64,000 nucleotides of DNA from Pseudomonadota bacterium (GCA_018241525.1 JAFEDR010000009.1:248001-312000), one strand, 5' to 3'; shown: positions 24,585-33,610, counted from the first letter of the stretch. Numbers and translations are program-made. Notes: generated by a model from the letters alone, not told the origin.

Positions 24585-27185
24585 TCAGCCGCCGCGCGGC
24601 CGGAACGGCGTCACCACGCCCGCGTCGCCCGATCCGCCGTCGTCGGGCGCGAGCGCGAGGCGCGGCCAGGCCTGTGCGAGCCGCCGCGGTCCTTCGCTGA
24701 GGAAGCGGCCGATTTCCTGGGACGGCATGGGGCCGGCGACGAGGAAGCCCTGAACGTCGAGCGGCCCGAAGGCGGAGATCGCCTCGAGCTGCGAGATCCG
24801 CTCGATGCCCTCGGCGGTGACGGCGAGCCCGAGCTCGCGGCAAAGCCCGATCACCGACATCGCGATGGCCGCCGAGCGCGCGTTGCCGTCGACGCTGCCC
24901 GTCAGGCTCTTGTCGAGCTTGACGCGGCTGAGCGGCAGCGCGTCGAGCGACTTCAGCGAGGAGAAGCCGGTGCCGAAGTCGTCGAGCGCGACGGCGATGC
25001 CACGCTCGCGCAGCCGCCGCAGCGCCTCGACCGCCACCCGGCCGGTCTGCACGGCCGTCTCGGTGAGCTCGATCTCGAGGCAGTCGGCCGGCATGCCGTG
25101 CTCGCGCAGCGCCGACTCGATGGCCGGCACGCAGCGGCCCGTCAGGAACTGCTGCGGCGAGACGTTGACGGCGATGCGCGCGCCCGGCCAGTGCGCGGTG
25201 CGCAGCCGCTTCGCGATTGCGGTCGCCTCCGACAGCACCCAGTCGCCGATCTCGAGGATCAGGCCCGACTCCTCCGCCACCGGGATGAACTCCGATGCGG
25301 CGAGCACGGTGCCGTCGGGCTTGCGCCAGCGCAGCAGCGCCTCGAGCGTGGTCGGCCGCCATCCGGGCAGCGATACCTGCGGCTGCAGGTAGAGCTCGAA
25401 TTCGCCGCCTTCGAGCGCCCGCCGCAGCCCCTGCTCGGTGTGGAAGCGGTGCGCCGCGGCGGCGAGGAGGTCCGGCCGGAACAGCGCGAAGCCGCGCCGG
25501 CCGCGGTCCTTGGCGTGGAACAGCGCCGCGTCCGCGGCCTGCAGCAGCGCCTCCGGCGTCTCGCCGTGCTCGGGGGCCACCGCAATGCCGATGCTGACGC
25601 TGACCAGCACCTCGCGCGCGTCGACCCGCACCGGCTCCTGGAACGCGCGGATCACCTCCTCGGCGAACGCCTCCGGCGCCGCGCCGGCACGGTCGGCCGT
25701 GACGACCAGCGTGAACTCGTCGCCGCCCAGGCGCGCCAGGAACGCGCGCCCGTCCGCCGCGCGGGACAGGCGCTCGGCGATCTGTCGCAGCACGCGATCG
25801 CCGAAGCCGTGCCCAAGCGTGTCGTTCATCGACTTGAAGTTGTCGATGTCCAGGTAGAAGACCGCGCACGACGCTGTCGACGTGCGGGTGCGCGCGATCC
25901 GCGTGGCAAGGTGGTTCTCGAGCTCGCGTCGGTTCGGCAGCCCGGTCAGCGGGTCGTGATGCGCGAGGTGGCGCAGCTGCGCGGTGCGCGCCGAGACCCG
26001 CTCCTCGAGCGTCGCCTGATGATCGCGCAGCGCCTTCTCGCCCGCCTGCAGTTCGCCGGCCATGACGTTGAAGGCGCGCGCGAGCTCGTCGAGTTCGCGG
26101 ATGCCGCCGTGCGGCACGCTGACGCCACGCTCGCCCTGCCCGAGGCGGCGCGTCGAGGCGAGCAGGCGGCGCGCCGGTCGGACGATGCCGTAGCCGGCGG
26201 CGAGCGCGATCCCGGCCAGCAGCACCAGCACCCAGCCGGCTACGAGCGTCAGGTGCCGCTCGCCGGCGAGCGCCGAGATCTCGGCGTCGGTGCGCGCGGA
26301 GGCGAGCGCGGTCGCGCTCGTTCGGCGGATCTCGGCCTCGAGCGCCGCGCTCAGCTGCCCGGCCAGCGCATCGAACTGCGCGCGGCGCGCGCCGACCTCG
26401 GCGTCGAGCTCGGCGAAGCGCCCCCAGGCACGCGCCGCGGCGACGAAATCCTGCAGCTGGATCTCGCGCCAAGCCCGGCCGGGAGACTGAAGGAATTCCG
26501 CGTCGTGCTGCGCAAAGTACCGGCCCAGCCCCTCGATGTCGCCATACACCAGCGCCTCGTTCGGACGCGAGGGCGCCAGGAAGCCCTGCAGCATGTCGTC
26601 GCGGGCGGCGCTGGCCAGTCGCGCGAGCTCGGTCAGCGAGCGGCGGGCGAGGACCTGCTCGCCGGAGGTGACGCCGGAGGCCGCGCGCGCCGAGCGCGCC
26701 GCGAGCGCGGTGATCGCGGCGCGACCGGCGGTGATCTCCTCGTCGCGCTGGCGACCGAGCCCGACCAGTGACAGGCCGGTGTCGCGGAACACCTCGATGC
26801 TGGCGGCGCTCGCTCCCTCCTCCGCCGCATCGGCCGGTGCGCCCGGGCGCTGCTCGAGGCGTCGCGGCAGCTCGGCGGCGAGGCGCACGGCCGCCGCGTA
26901 GTCCTCCGCGCTCGCGGGCCGCGGCAGCTCGAGCACGCCATGATGGAACGCGGCGACGCGATCGCTCAGGCGATGGGCGCTCTCGAGGGCGCGGTCGTAT
27001 TGTGCTTCGGCCGACGCGATCGCCCCGGCCGCGTCCTGGGTCGAGCGACGCGCCACGAGTGCGCCGAGCACGAACACCGCGAGCACGGCGACCAGCGCCA
27101 CGGCAAACCAGACCACCAGCGAGGGGCGCAGGCGATCGAGGCGCGATCCGGCAAGCCGAGCATGCATACTGTGCTTCGCCGTCAT
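24585..27185 (-). CDS. Membrane GGDEF-EAL c-di-GMP protein with HAMP domain
   Basis: 866 residues. Order: a first membrane helix (LVVWFAVALVAVLAVFVLGALV, about 25-46), a periplasmic helical sensor, a second helix (LVAGWVLVLLAGIALAAGYG, near 320-345), HAMP, then GGDEF (LGGDEF, 487-491) and EAL (LEALLRW, Glu615). EAL catalytic elements NVSPQQF, ELTETAV, DDFGTGFSSL, KLDKSL and VTAEGIE are all present, so phosphodiesterase activity is expected; the canonical GGDEF loop also allows cyclase activity. Such dual proteins usually tip one way with their sensor signal. The ATG at 27185 was used; another at 27167 (MHARLAG) is nearly as good, as neither has a strong ribosome site. Confidence 0.9.
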   Translation of the reverse strand: MTAKHSMHARLAGSRLDRLRPSLVVWFAVALVAVLAVFVLGALVARRSTQDAAGAIASAEAQYDRALESAHRLSDRVAAFHHGVLELPRPASAEDYAAAVRLAAELPRRLEQRPGAPADAAEEGASAASIEVFRDTGLSLVGLGRQRDEEITAGRAAITALAARSARAASGVTSGEQVLARRSLTELARLASAARDDMLQGFLAPSRPNEALVYGDIEGLGRYFAQHDAEFLQSPGRAWREIQLQDFVAAARAWGRFAELDAEVGARRAQFDALAGQLSAALEAEIRRTSATALASARTDAEISALAGERHLTLVAGWVLVLLAGIALAAGYGIVRPARRLLASTRRLGQGERGVSVPHGGIRELDELARAFNVMAGELQAGEKALRDHQATLEERVSARTAQLRHLAHHDPLTGLPNRRELENHLATRIARTRTSTASCAVFYLDIDNFKSMNDTLGHGFGDRVLRQIAERLSRAADGRAFLARLGGDEFTLVVTADRAGAAPEAFAEEVIRAFQEPVRVDAREVLVSVSIGIAVAPEHGETPEALLQAADAALFHAKDRGRRGFALFRPDLLAAAAHRFHTEQGLRRALEGGEFELYLQPQVSLPGWRPTTLEALLRWRKPDGTVLAASEFIPVAEESGLILEIGDWVLSEATAIAKRLRTAHWPGARIAVNVSPQQFLTGRCVPAIESALREHGMPADCLEIELTETAVQTGRVAVEALRRLRERGIAVALDDFGTGFSSLKSLDALPLSRVKLDKSLTGSVDGNARSAAIAMSVIGLCRELGLAVTAEGIERISQLEAISAFGPLDVQGFLVAGPMPSQEIGRFLSEGPRRLAQAWPRLALAPDDGGSGDAGVVTPFRPRGG

Positions 27186-27746
27186 TCCGCAGTGGCGATC
27201 CGCAGTGCCGCGCAGCGGGAAATCCGCCTCCGGCAGCTGAGCGATCGTCGTCCGGTGCGCGCGCCGTTTGTGCCGCGCGGCTCGTTCCTCATTGAACGCC
27301 GGCCATCGCCCACGCTGCCCGAGACGACCCCATCGTTCACGGCAACCGTGGAATTCTGCGACGCCGGTCACTCGTCGGCGGGCATGATGTGACTTAATCA
27401 CCATCCGCCGGCCGCCCGCAAGGAGGATGCGCCGCCCCGGCCGCGATCCGCTCGCTGCACGGAGCGTCGCTTCTCACCCGTGAAGGGTCGCCGCTGACGC
27501 CCCGTCGAGTGCCATCGATGAAGACCACCGCACGGCCAGCGCCACGGGCGCCCGACCCGGCGATCGCAGCGGCCGGGATTGCCGGGCTGAGCCGCGATCG
27601 CGGCGCGTGCCCCCGCGCGCCATCCGCCGCGCCATCCGTCGCGCCGAGCGTGCCCGGAACGGACTTGATAGAGTCCGTCGGCCGCGAACCGGCGACGCAA
27701 TGCGTCGACGGCTCCCGGTCCGCCCGTCTTCGAGGCAACACAGACC
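27186..27746. other. 561-bp non-coding divergent region
   Basis: Between the leftward GGDEF-EAL gene and the rightward HAD gene no convincing coding region was found. Notable points: an AAGGAGG at 27420-27426 followed immediately by ATG (no spacing, so probably not a working start), and a small inverted repeat GGACT-TGATAG-AGTCC at 27661-27676, 70 bp before the HAD start, which may be a regulatory site or a promoter -10 (GATAGA). The rest is GC-rich without repeats. Confidence 0.5.
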
Positions 27747-28454
27747 GTGACCGACGCACATGCGATCAGGGCCCTCATCTTCGACATGGACGGCACGCTG
27801 GTCGATACCGAGACGCAGACCGACGTCGCGATTGCAATCGTGCTCGCCAGGCTCGGGGTCCCCGACTTCGCGCTGCCGCCGGCGGATACCCGCGGCCGGA
27901 CCTGGCCGGACGTGGCGCGCCGCATCCGTGAGCTGACGGGCGTGGCGCTGTCGGTCGAGGCGCTGTCCGCGGCGCTGCTCGAGGAGTGGAACCTCGCCAC
28001 CGCGCAGGTGAAGCCGGTCGCCGGCGCCCCCGAGGCGCTCGCCCGCGCCGCACGCGCGGGGCTGCGGCTCAGCGTCGTCTCCTCGAGCCCGGTGGCGGTC
28101 ATCGAGCGGCTGCTCGGCGCGATCGGCGTCCTCGACCTCGTCGGCCGCGGCGCCTGCGTCGGCGGCGACCAGGTCGCCCGCGGCAAGCCGGACCCGGAGG
28201 GCTTCCTGCGTGCCGCGAAACGGCTGGGCGCGACGCCGGCGCAGTCGATCGTCTTCGAGGACAGCCGTGCGGGCCTGCTGGCCGCCGGCGCAGCCGGCAT
28301 GCGCGCGGTGTTCATCACCTGCTGCGCGACCGACGTCGCGGCGAACCGGCCGCTCGCCGCGGCCGAGATCCACGACTACCGCGAGCTGCCGGACGCGTTC
28401 TTCGCGGATCCGGCCCGCGGACTCGAGCAGCTGCGCGGCGGTAGCGGCCGGTGA
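27747..28454 (+). CDS. HAD-superfamily phosphatase (phosphoglycolate/sugar-phosphate type)
   Basis: 235 residues. Motif I is IFDMDGTLVDTE (D13, D15), motif II SVVSSSP, motif III around GKPDPEGFLRAAKRLG, and motif IV VFEDSRAG. The alpha-helical cap after motif I places it in HAD subfamily IA, with beta-phosphoglucomutase and phosphoglycolate phosphatase as relatives. The GTG at 27747 has GAGG upstream. Its stop overlaps the next start (GTGA). The neighbour is an organophosphate:phosphate antiporter-type transporter, so the phosphatase may act on the imported phosphate ester. Confidence 0.88.
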   Translation: MTDAHAIRALIFDMDGTLVDTETQTDVAIAIVLARLGVPDFALPPADTRGRTWPDVARRIRELTGVALSVEALSAALLEEWNLATAQVKPVAGAPEALARAARAGLRLSVVSSSPVAVIERLLGAIGVLDLVGRGACVGGDQVARGKPDPEGFLRAAKRLGATPAQSIVFEDSRAGLLAAGAAGMRAVFITCCATDVAANRPLAAAEIHDYRELPDAFFADPARGLEQLRGGSGR

Positions 28455-29725
28455 GCCCGGCCCCGGAGTCGCGCCTGCGGCGGTACCGCGCCGAGATCTT
28501 CACTGCCACCTGGCTCTCGTACTTCGGCTTCTACCTGGTGCGCAAGACGTACGCGGTCGTCAAGGGACCGCTCAAGGCGCGGCTCGGGCTCGACGACGTG
28601 CATGTCGCCTACCCGTGGACGATCTATCTCGTCGCGTACATGCTCGGTCAGTTCTTCGCCGCGTGGCTCGGCCGGCACGTGACCAGCCGTCGCGCGCTCC
28701 TGTGCGGCATGCTCGTGGCGGCGGCGAGCAACGTCGTGCTCGGCTGGGCGGTCGCGGAGCACCACGCGAGCGCCTACGCCTGGATCTGCTCGACGATGGC
28801 GATCCACGGCGTCGCGCAGGCCATCGGCTGGCCGCACAACGTCGCGCTGTTCGCCAACTGGACCCGCCGCGCCGAGCGCGGCACGCTGTTCGGCATCTGG
28901 GGCACCTGCTACCAGATCGGCGCGGTGGCCGGCAAGGGCCTCGCGGCGTTCCTGCTGAGCTGGCTCGGCATCGCCTGGTCGTTCGTCGGCGCGAGCCTCG
29001 CGCTGCTCGCGATCACGGCGCTGTTCGCGTGGCTCGCGCACGAGCGGCCGGAATCGGTCGGTCTCGTGCTCGAGGACGAGCGCGAGCCCGCTGCCGCGGT
29101 CGCCGGCGATCCGGGACCCGCGGCGGCACCGCTCGCGGCCGGCTGGGTCCGGCTGGTCGTCGCGATGGGCCTCATCTACTTCGGCCTCAAGTTCCTGCGC
29201 TACGCGCTCGACAGCTGGTCGGCGCTGATCCTGAGCGAGCAGTTCCACCTGTCGGCGACGCAGGCCGGCTACCTGTCGGCGGCCTTCGACCTGGTCGGCT
29301 TCCTCGGCGTCATCGTCGCCGGCATCTGGTCCGACCGCATCGCCGGCAACTCGCGCACGCCGGTGATCTTCTGGATGATCCTGACCTGCCTCGCGGCGAC
29401 CGTCGCGATGTGGTTCATCGGCCTGCGCTCGGCGACGACGTTCGTCGCGCTGCTGGGCCTCATCGGCTTCACCGCCATGGGACCGGACTCGCTGGTCTCC
29501 GGCGTCTGCGCGATGGACGCGGGCTCGCGCCGCCAGGCGGCACTCGCGGCCGGCATCATCAACGGCCTCGGCTCGGTCGGCCCGATCGTGCAGGAACCGG
29601 CGATCGGCTGGCTCAAGCAGACGTCGGGGATCGACTCGGTGTTCCTGCTGCTCGTGCTCGTGGTGCTCGGTACCACGCTCGGCACCGGGCTGCTGTGGCA
29701 CGCGCAGCGCCGCCGGCCGGCATGA
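28451..29725 (+). CDS. MFS transporter, organophosphate:Pi antiporter (GlpT/UhpT-like)
   Basis: 424 residues, 12 predicted membrane helices. The N-terminus WLSYFGFYLVRKTYAVVKGPL corresponds to the 'Y..YY..RKN' signature of the OPA family (glycerol-3-phosphate and hexose-phosphate antiporters), with a basic residue in helix 1 suited to a phosphate group. GWPHNVALFANW ... ERGTLFGIWGTCYQIG is another family match. It probably imports a phosphorylated metabolite in exchange for phosphate. The GTG at 28451 overlaps the HAD stop, and its own stop overlaps the next ATG, making a three-gene translationally coupled operon. The exact substrate is not determinable. Confidence 0.85.
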   Translation: MSPAPESRLRRYRAEIFTATWLSYFGFYLVRKTYAVVKGPLKARLGLDDVHVAYPWTIYLVAYMLGQFFAAWLGRHVTSRRALLCGMLVAAASNVVLGWAVAEHHASAYAWICSTMAIHGVAQAIGWPHNVALFANWTRRAERGTLFGIWGTCYQIGAVAGKGLAAFLLSWLGIAWSFVGASLALLAITALFAWLAHERPESVGLVLEDEREPAAAVAGDPGPAAAPLAAGWVRLVVAMGLIYFGLKFLRYALDSWSALILSEQFHLSATQAGYLSAAFDLVGFLGVIVAGIWSDRIAGNSRTPVIFWMILTCLAATVAMWFIGLRSATTFVALLGLIGFTAMGPDSLVSGVCAMDAGSRRQAALAAGIINGLGSVGPIVQEPAIGWLKQTSGIDSVFLLLVLVVLGTTLGTGLLWHAQRRRPA

Positions 29726-31020
29726 GCGCGCACCCTCCGGCCGCGCACGGGCGACGCGTCCCGGTCCGCTGGCTGATGCTCGCCTGCGTCTTCGCCTTCG
29801 GCTTCCTCGGCTACGTGCAGCGCACCGGCATCGCCACGGCGGCCGAGCACTTCGTGCCGGAGCTCGGCCTCAGCCAGATCCAGTACGGCTGGCTCCTGAA
29901 CGCGTTCCTGATCGCGTACACGGTGTTCCAGATCCCCGGCGCACTGGTCGGCCAGCGCCTCGGTGCGCGACTCGCGCTCGCCGTCATCGGCCTCGTGACG
30001 GTGGTGGCCGCGGTCGCCTCGGCGGCGGTGCCGGCGGGACCCGCGACGCTGCTGGTGCTCGGCGTCATCTTCTGCGCGCGTTCGGGTCTCGGCCTCGCGC
30101 AGTCGGCCCTGTTCCCGGTCGCGAGCGGCGTCATCGAAAGCTGGTTCCCGGTGCGGCGCTGGGCGTTCGCGCAGGGACTGACGGTCGCCGGCCTGTGGCT
30201 CGGCGCCGCCTGCACGCCGCCGCTGATGGCGTGGCTGATGACGCAGCGCGGCTGGCGCACCGCGCTCGTGGCCACGAGCGTGCCGAGCCTCGCGTTGGTC
30301 GCGTTCTGGTACCGGTACGCGCGCGACCGCCCCGCCGAGCACCGCGCGGTCGGCCCGGCGGAGCTCGCCGAGCTCGCCACCAACCCGCCGGTGGTCGATC
30401 GCGAGGCCGGCCTGCGCACGGCCCTGCGCCTGCTCGGCAACCGCCGCATCGCACTCGTCACCCTCTCCTACTTCCTGATGAACTACGTCTTCTACCTGGT
30501 GACGTTCTGGTCGGTGCACTACCTGGTCGACGAGCGCCACTTCACGCTCGAGACCGGTGGCTGGCTCGCCGCGCTGCCGTTCCTGGCCGCCGCCGCCGCG
30601 GCGGGCCTCGGCGGGCGGATCTGCGACCGCCTGTGCGCCCGCTATGGCGTTCGCCGCGGCATGCGCCTCGTGCCGATGGCGGCGCTGCCGGTCGCAGCGC
30701 TCTTCCTGTGGCTGACCGGCACCGCGCCGACCGGCTACCTCGCGGTCGCGGCCCTGTGCCTCGCGTTCGCGTGCACGGAGCTCACCGAGGGCAGCTTCTG
30801 GGCCGCGACCATGCGCATCGCGCCGAGCGAGGTCATGGCAGCCACCGCGGTGCTGAACACCGGCGGCAACCTCGGCGGCGTCGTCGCGACCCCGATGATC
30901 GCGGCGCTGTCGGAGGCGCGCGACTGGAGCGCGATCTTCGCGCTGGGTGCGGCGACCGCGGTGCTGTCCGCCGCCCTCTGGGTGCTGATCGACGCCGAGC
31001 CGGCGCCAACGGCCGGCTGA
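29722..31020 (+). CDS. MFS transporter (anion:cation symporter-like)
   Basis: 432 residues with 12 predicted helices. The opening WLMLACVFAFGFLGYVQRTGIATAAEHF, in pieces 'F..Y..R..I..A', and GLGLAQSALFPVASGVIESWFPVRRWAFAQGLTVAGLWLGAA, in pieces, resemble the ACS family that carries organic anions such as sugar acids and phthalates. It differs clearly from the upstream OPA-type transporter, so the operon encodes two distinct importers. The ATG at 29722 overlaps the upstream stop (ATGA). The gene ends 19 bp before the convergent DUF1579-like gene. Confidence 0.85.
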   Translation: MSAHPPAAHGRRVPVRWLMLACVFAFGFLGYVQRTGIATAAEHFVPELGLSQIQYGWLLNAFLIAYTVFQIPGALVGQRLGARLALAVIGLVTVVAAVASAAVPAGPATLLVLGVIFCARSGLGLAQSALFPVASGVIESWFPVRRWAFAQGLTVAGLWLGAACTPPLMAWLMTQRGWRTALVATSVPSLALVAFWYRYARDRPAEHRAVGPAELAELATNPPVVDREAGLRTALRLLGNRRIALVTLSYFLMNYVFYLVTFWSVHYLVDERHFTLETGGWLAALPFLAAAAAAGLGGRICDRLCARYGVRRGMRLVPMAALPVAALFLWLTGTAPTGYLAVAALCLAFACTELTEGSFWAATMRIAPSEVMAATAVLNTGGNLGGVVATPMIAALSEARDWSAIFALGAATAVLSAALWVLIDAEPAPTAG

Positions 31021-31039
31021 AGTCGACCGCGCTCGCCGG

Positions 31040-31570
31040 TCAGCGCGCGGGATCCGCGGGCATCCGCCGGTAGAGGCCGTCGAAGCTCGTGCGCCACGCA
31101 CTCGAGCCCTCGCTGCGCTGCTCCCAGTGCTGGCGCACCGTGCCGTCCGGGTTCGGCGTCCAGGTGATCCGCTCGTGCACGACGCCGGTCGGCCCCGGCG
31201 TCGTTCCCTCGAGGACCATTGCCGGGCCAACGAGGCCGCCGTCGAGGTAGAGCGTGCCGCCCTCGTCGTCGACCCAGGTCTGGTGCCAGCGATCGCGCGC
31301 GGCGTCGTAGAACGACTGACTGCGGCCGCGCGTACCCGAGGCGCCGCTCCACGACTCGAGGAGCACGCAGCCGCGCAGGTCGGCGACGATCTCGTTGTGG
31401 CCGGCAAGCCGGCCTCCCGCGGAGACCTCCCAGCGGCCGACCCAGAAGTCGAAGTCCCGGTGGCGTGGATCGCCGCAGCCGGTGGGACTTTCCGCGTGGG
31501 CCATGCCGAGGACTCCGAGGAGCAGCGCGAGCGCGAGACCAGGCCAGCGTGCCAGCATGCGGGTGGACAT
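31040..31570 (-). CDS. Exported DUF1579-like protein
   Basis: 176 residues. Signal peptide WPGLALALLLGVLGMAHA, then RDFDFWVGRWEVSAGGRLAGHNEI, the 'FDFWVG.W.V' start that marks the DUF1579-like beta-barrel family, with HERITWTPNPDGTVRQHWEQRSEG in the middle. The AAGGAGG six bases before the ATG at 31568-31570 is one of the best ribosome sites in the window. Proteins of this family are lipocalin-like; ligand and function are not known. It is transcribed alone, convergent with the MFS gene. Confidence 0.8.
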   Translation of the reverse strand: MSTRMLARWPGLALALLLGVLGMAHAESPTGCGDPRHRDFDFWVGRWEVSAGGRLAGHNEIVADLRGCVLLESWSGASGTRGRSQSFYDAARDRWHQTWVDDEGGTLYLDGGLVGPAMVLEGTTPGPTGVVHERITWTPNPDGTVRQHWEQRSEGSSAWRTSFDGLYRRMPADPAR

Positions 31571-31784
31571 GTGAGCCTCCTTCGCGGACAGCAGACGTGC
31601 GCAGGCGGCTCCCGCGGGTGAGTGCCGTGCCGCCACCGGGTCAGCCGGAGCGGCGGCGATGTACACCACTGATAGACTCGCGGGCGACCCGCGCGCGGTC
31701 AAGCCGGTTGGGACGAACCGTGCCGCGACCGTGCCCGCCGGTGCCGCCACGCGCCCGTTGACCGGCCCACTCGCGGAGCAGCCG

Positions 31785-32270
31785 ATGAACGCCGAGCTTC
31801 CCTTCCTCGCCGACGGCGGCTGCGCCTGCCGCGCGATCCGCTACCAGCTCGTCAGCCGGCCACTGTTCGTGCACTGCTGCCACTGCCGTTGGTGCCAGCG
31901 CGAGGGCGGCGCCTCGTTCGCGCTCAATGCGATGATCGAATCCGACCGAGTGCTGCGCCTCGCGGGCGAGCCGGTGCCGGTCCTGACGCCCTCGGCCAGC
32001 GGCCGGGGCCAGACGATCCTGCGCTGCCCGACCTGCCAGGTCGCGGTGTGGAGCCACTATGCCGGCGCGGGCGCGGCGATCAGCTTCGTGCGCGTCGGCA
32101 CGCTCGACGAGCCGGACCGGCTGCCGCCCGATATCCACATCTACACTTCGAGCCGGCAGCCTTGGGTCGTCCTGCCGGCCGGCGTGCCGGCCGTGCCCGA
32201 GTACTACGACCGCCACGCGTACTGGCCGGCGACCAGCCTCGAGCGGCGCGAGGCGCTGCTGCGGGCGTAG
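31785..32270 (+). CDS. GFA-family zinc protein (2)
   Basis: 161 residues. Zinc motifs: GGCACRAIRYQL (C-x-C), HCCHCRWCQREGG (C-x2-C region) and LRCPTCQVAVWSHY (C-x2-C). The C-terminal part (PDIHIYTSSRQPWVVLP) is a typical GFA extension ending in an aromatic-rich helix (EYYDRHAYWPATSLERR). The ATG at 31785 lies 8 bp after GGAG. Only distantly similar to the GFA protein at 20152. Convergent with the cytochrome P460-like gene, 25 bp away. Confidence 0.87.
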   Translation: MNAELPFLADGGCACRAIRYQLVSRPLFVHCCHCRWCQREGGASFALNAMIESDRVLRLAGEPVPVLTPSASGRGQTILRCPTCQVAVWSHYAGAGAAISFVRVGTLDEPDRLPPDIHIYTSSRQPWVVLPAGVPAVPEYYDRHAYWPATSLERREALLRA

Positions 32271-32295
32271 GTCCGCAGCAGCGCCCTGCGCGTCG

Positions 32296-32931
32296 TCAGT
32301 TCTTCTTGGCGCCGCCGGCAGGCGCCTTCTGCAGGTCGGCGAGGGCCTTCAGCGCCGCGGCATCGGCCGCGCTCACCTTGTCGGCACCCGGGCAACGCGG
32401 GTCGGTATGCTGCAGCGCAGTCAGCATCGCCTCGGTCAGCGGGATCGTGTCGCAGCCGTGGCCCGTCTCGCAGACGAAGTCCCATTGGGGCTTGGCCTTG
32501 ATGTGGCAGGCAAAGCAGTTGCCGCCGAAGCGGTTGACCACCTCGGCGAAGCCGCGCTTGCGGATCTTCGAGCCGTCCTTCGCGACGTCGAGCTCGAAGA
32601 ACTCCCAGTCCTTGGTCGCCGCATTGAAGCCCTGCGGCTGCTTGACCATCACCTCCGTCGGCACGAGCTGCACGACCGACCCGGGCGGATAGACGCCGCC
32701 GGTGGGCGAGCGCGCGACCTTGAGCGTGCCATCGAGGTTGCCGAGCAGGTTGCCGACGAAGAAGCCCCGCACCGGCGTCAGCTTGCTGATGCAGCCGAAG
32801 GAGTGGTCGTCTACCGGGATCGGCGCGGCCGTGGCGAGCGGCGCGCCGGCGGTGAGGCCTGCAAGGAGCAGCAGCGCGGCACGCAGCGGCAGTCGATATC
32901 CGCCGCGACGAAAGTCGAAGGGTCGGTTCAT
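32296..32931 (-). CDS. Exported monohaem protein, cytochrome P460-like
   Basis: 211 residues. A signal peptide (LRAALLLLAGLTAGAPLATAA) is followed by a beta domain with VMVKQPQGFNAATKDWEFFELD and one haem site, C139-F-A-C142-H143 (GGNCFACHIKAKPQWDFV). The 'W.FF.....DG ... C.ACH..A...D.V' order is that of the cytochrome P460/DUF family. In the P460 group the haem is cross-linked by a lysine or tyrosine; I cannot tell whether the needed residue is present. It should sit in the periplasm; roles in hydroxylamine or NO detoxification are known for relatives but are inference here. The ATG follows GGGGGA. No redox partner is adjacent. Confidence 0.75.
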   Translation of the reverse strand: MNRPFDFRRGGYRLPLRAALLLLAGLTAGAPLATAAPIPVDDHSFGCISKLTPVRGFFVGNLLGNLDGTLKVARSPTGGVYPPGSVVQLVPTEVMVKQPQGFNAATKDWEFFELDVAKDGSKIRKRGFAEVVNRFGGNCFACHIKAKPQWDFVCETGHGCDTIPLTEAMLTALQHTDPRCPGADKVSAADAAALKALADLQKAPAGGAKKN

Positions 32932-33107
32932 GGTTCCCCCGGGGTTGGTCGTCCGAACCCACGGGCGTTCTCGCCGCGGGCGTTTCCGCACCGAGCATAG
33001 CGACTCGGGTGGTGGCTGCGCAGCCCGGGACGGCGGCCTCCCCGGCCCGGTATCAGTGTGTCCAGGACCACGGGACCGCCGGGGGGAGCGGCGGCCCCGC
33101 AGGTCGC

Positions 33108-33470
33108 TCAGCCACTGGTCGCGAGGGCGCGGTGGCGCACATAGGCGGCGTAGTACGCGGTCACGTTCGGCCGGTCGATGCTGAGGACCGCCGCATGCAC
33201 CGAGGAGGCGACGCAGGCGCGCCACTCGGCCGAGGCGGCGCGGCTGCCGAGCACCGACTCCGGTCCGCAGACGTTGTCGGCGGCGTTCTCGAGCCGGCGA
33301 TAGAGCGACTGCAGCCCGGCCTCGCTGCCGAGATTGAGATCGGCGAAGCGGACGAGCTGCGTGCGCGTCTCGTCGCGCTCGCCGGCCTGGGCGAGCGAGG
33401 CCACGCCACCGAAGCCGAGCAGCGTCAGGGTGGCGGCGCCGGCGAAGGCGATCAGGGGACGAAGGTTCAT
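33108..33470 (-). CDS. UrcA-family exported small protein
   Basis: 120 residues. Signal peptide LIAFAGAATLTLLGFGGVASLAQA, then QLVRFADLNLGSEAGLQSLYRRLENAADNVCGPE in pieces, the defining pattern 'V.F.DL.L....G...L..RI..AA..VC', with a second cysteine (WRACVA) likely forming a disulphide. UrcA was named from the uranium response of Caulobacter; its activity is unknown. GAGGAG lies 5 bp before the ATG. The TTCA-N7-TGAA repeats at 33555-33610 lie upstream of this gene on its strand and may control it. Confidence 0.85.
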   Translation of the reverse strand: MNLRPLIAFAGAATLTLLGFGGVASLAQAGERDETRTQLVRFADLNLGSEAGLQSLYRRLENAADNVCGPESVLGSRAASAEWRACVASSVHAAVLSIDRPNVTAYYAAYVRHRALATSG

Positions 33471-33554
33471 GGTGGACTCCTCGAGGGGGTTGGGTCGGGC
33501 GAGGCGCAGTCTCGACGAACGGCCACGGCGTCCCTTCTGAAGTCCTGAAGTGGT

Positions 33555-33610
33555 GTTCAGCCGCGCTGAACGATCCGCGTCGCACGGTCGGGTGTTCAGA
33601 TTCCCTGAAC
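33555..33610. promoter_or_regulatory. Two GTTCAG-N5-CTGAAC inverted repeats between urcA-like and CmcJ-like genes
   Basis: GTTCAG-N5-CTGAAC occurs at 33555-33571 and again at 33594-33610; an extra CTGAA lies at 33545-33549, and a GTTAAG follows at about 33615. The spacing (TTCA-N7-TGAA) equals that of the element at 15377-15399. The pair sits in the 230-bp divergent region, about 85 bp above the UrcA start and 90 bp above the CmcJ-like start. Confidence 0.6.

Noticed and set aside
27420-27430. AAGGAGG followed by ATG as the start of a small gene
   Set aside because: There is no spacing between the ribosome site and the ATG, and the frame has no supportable product.
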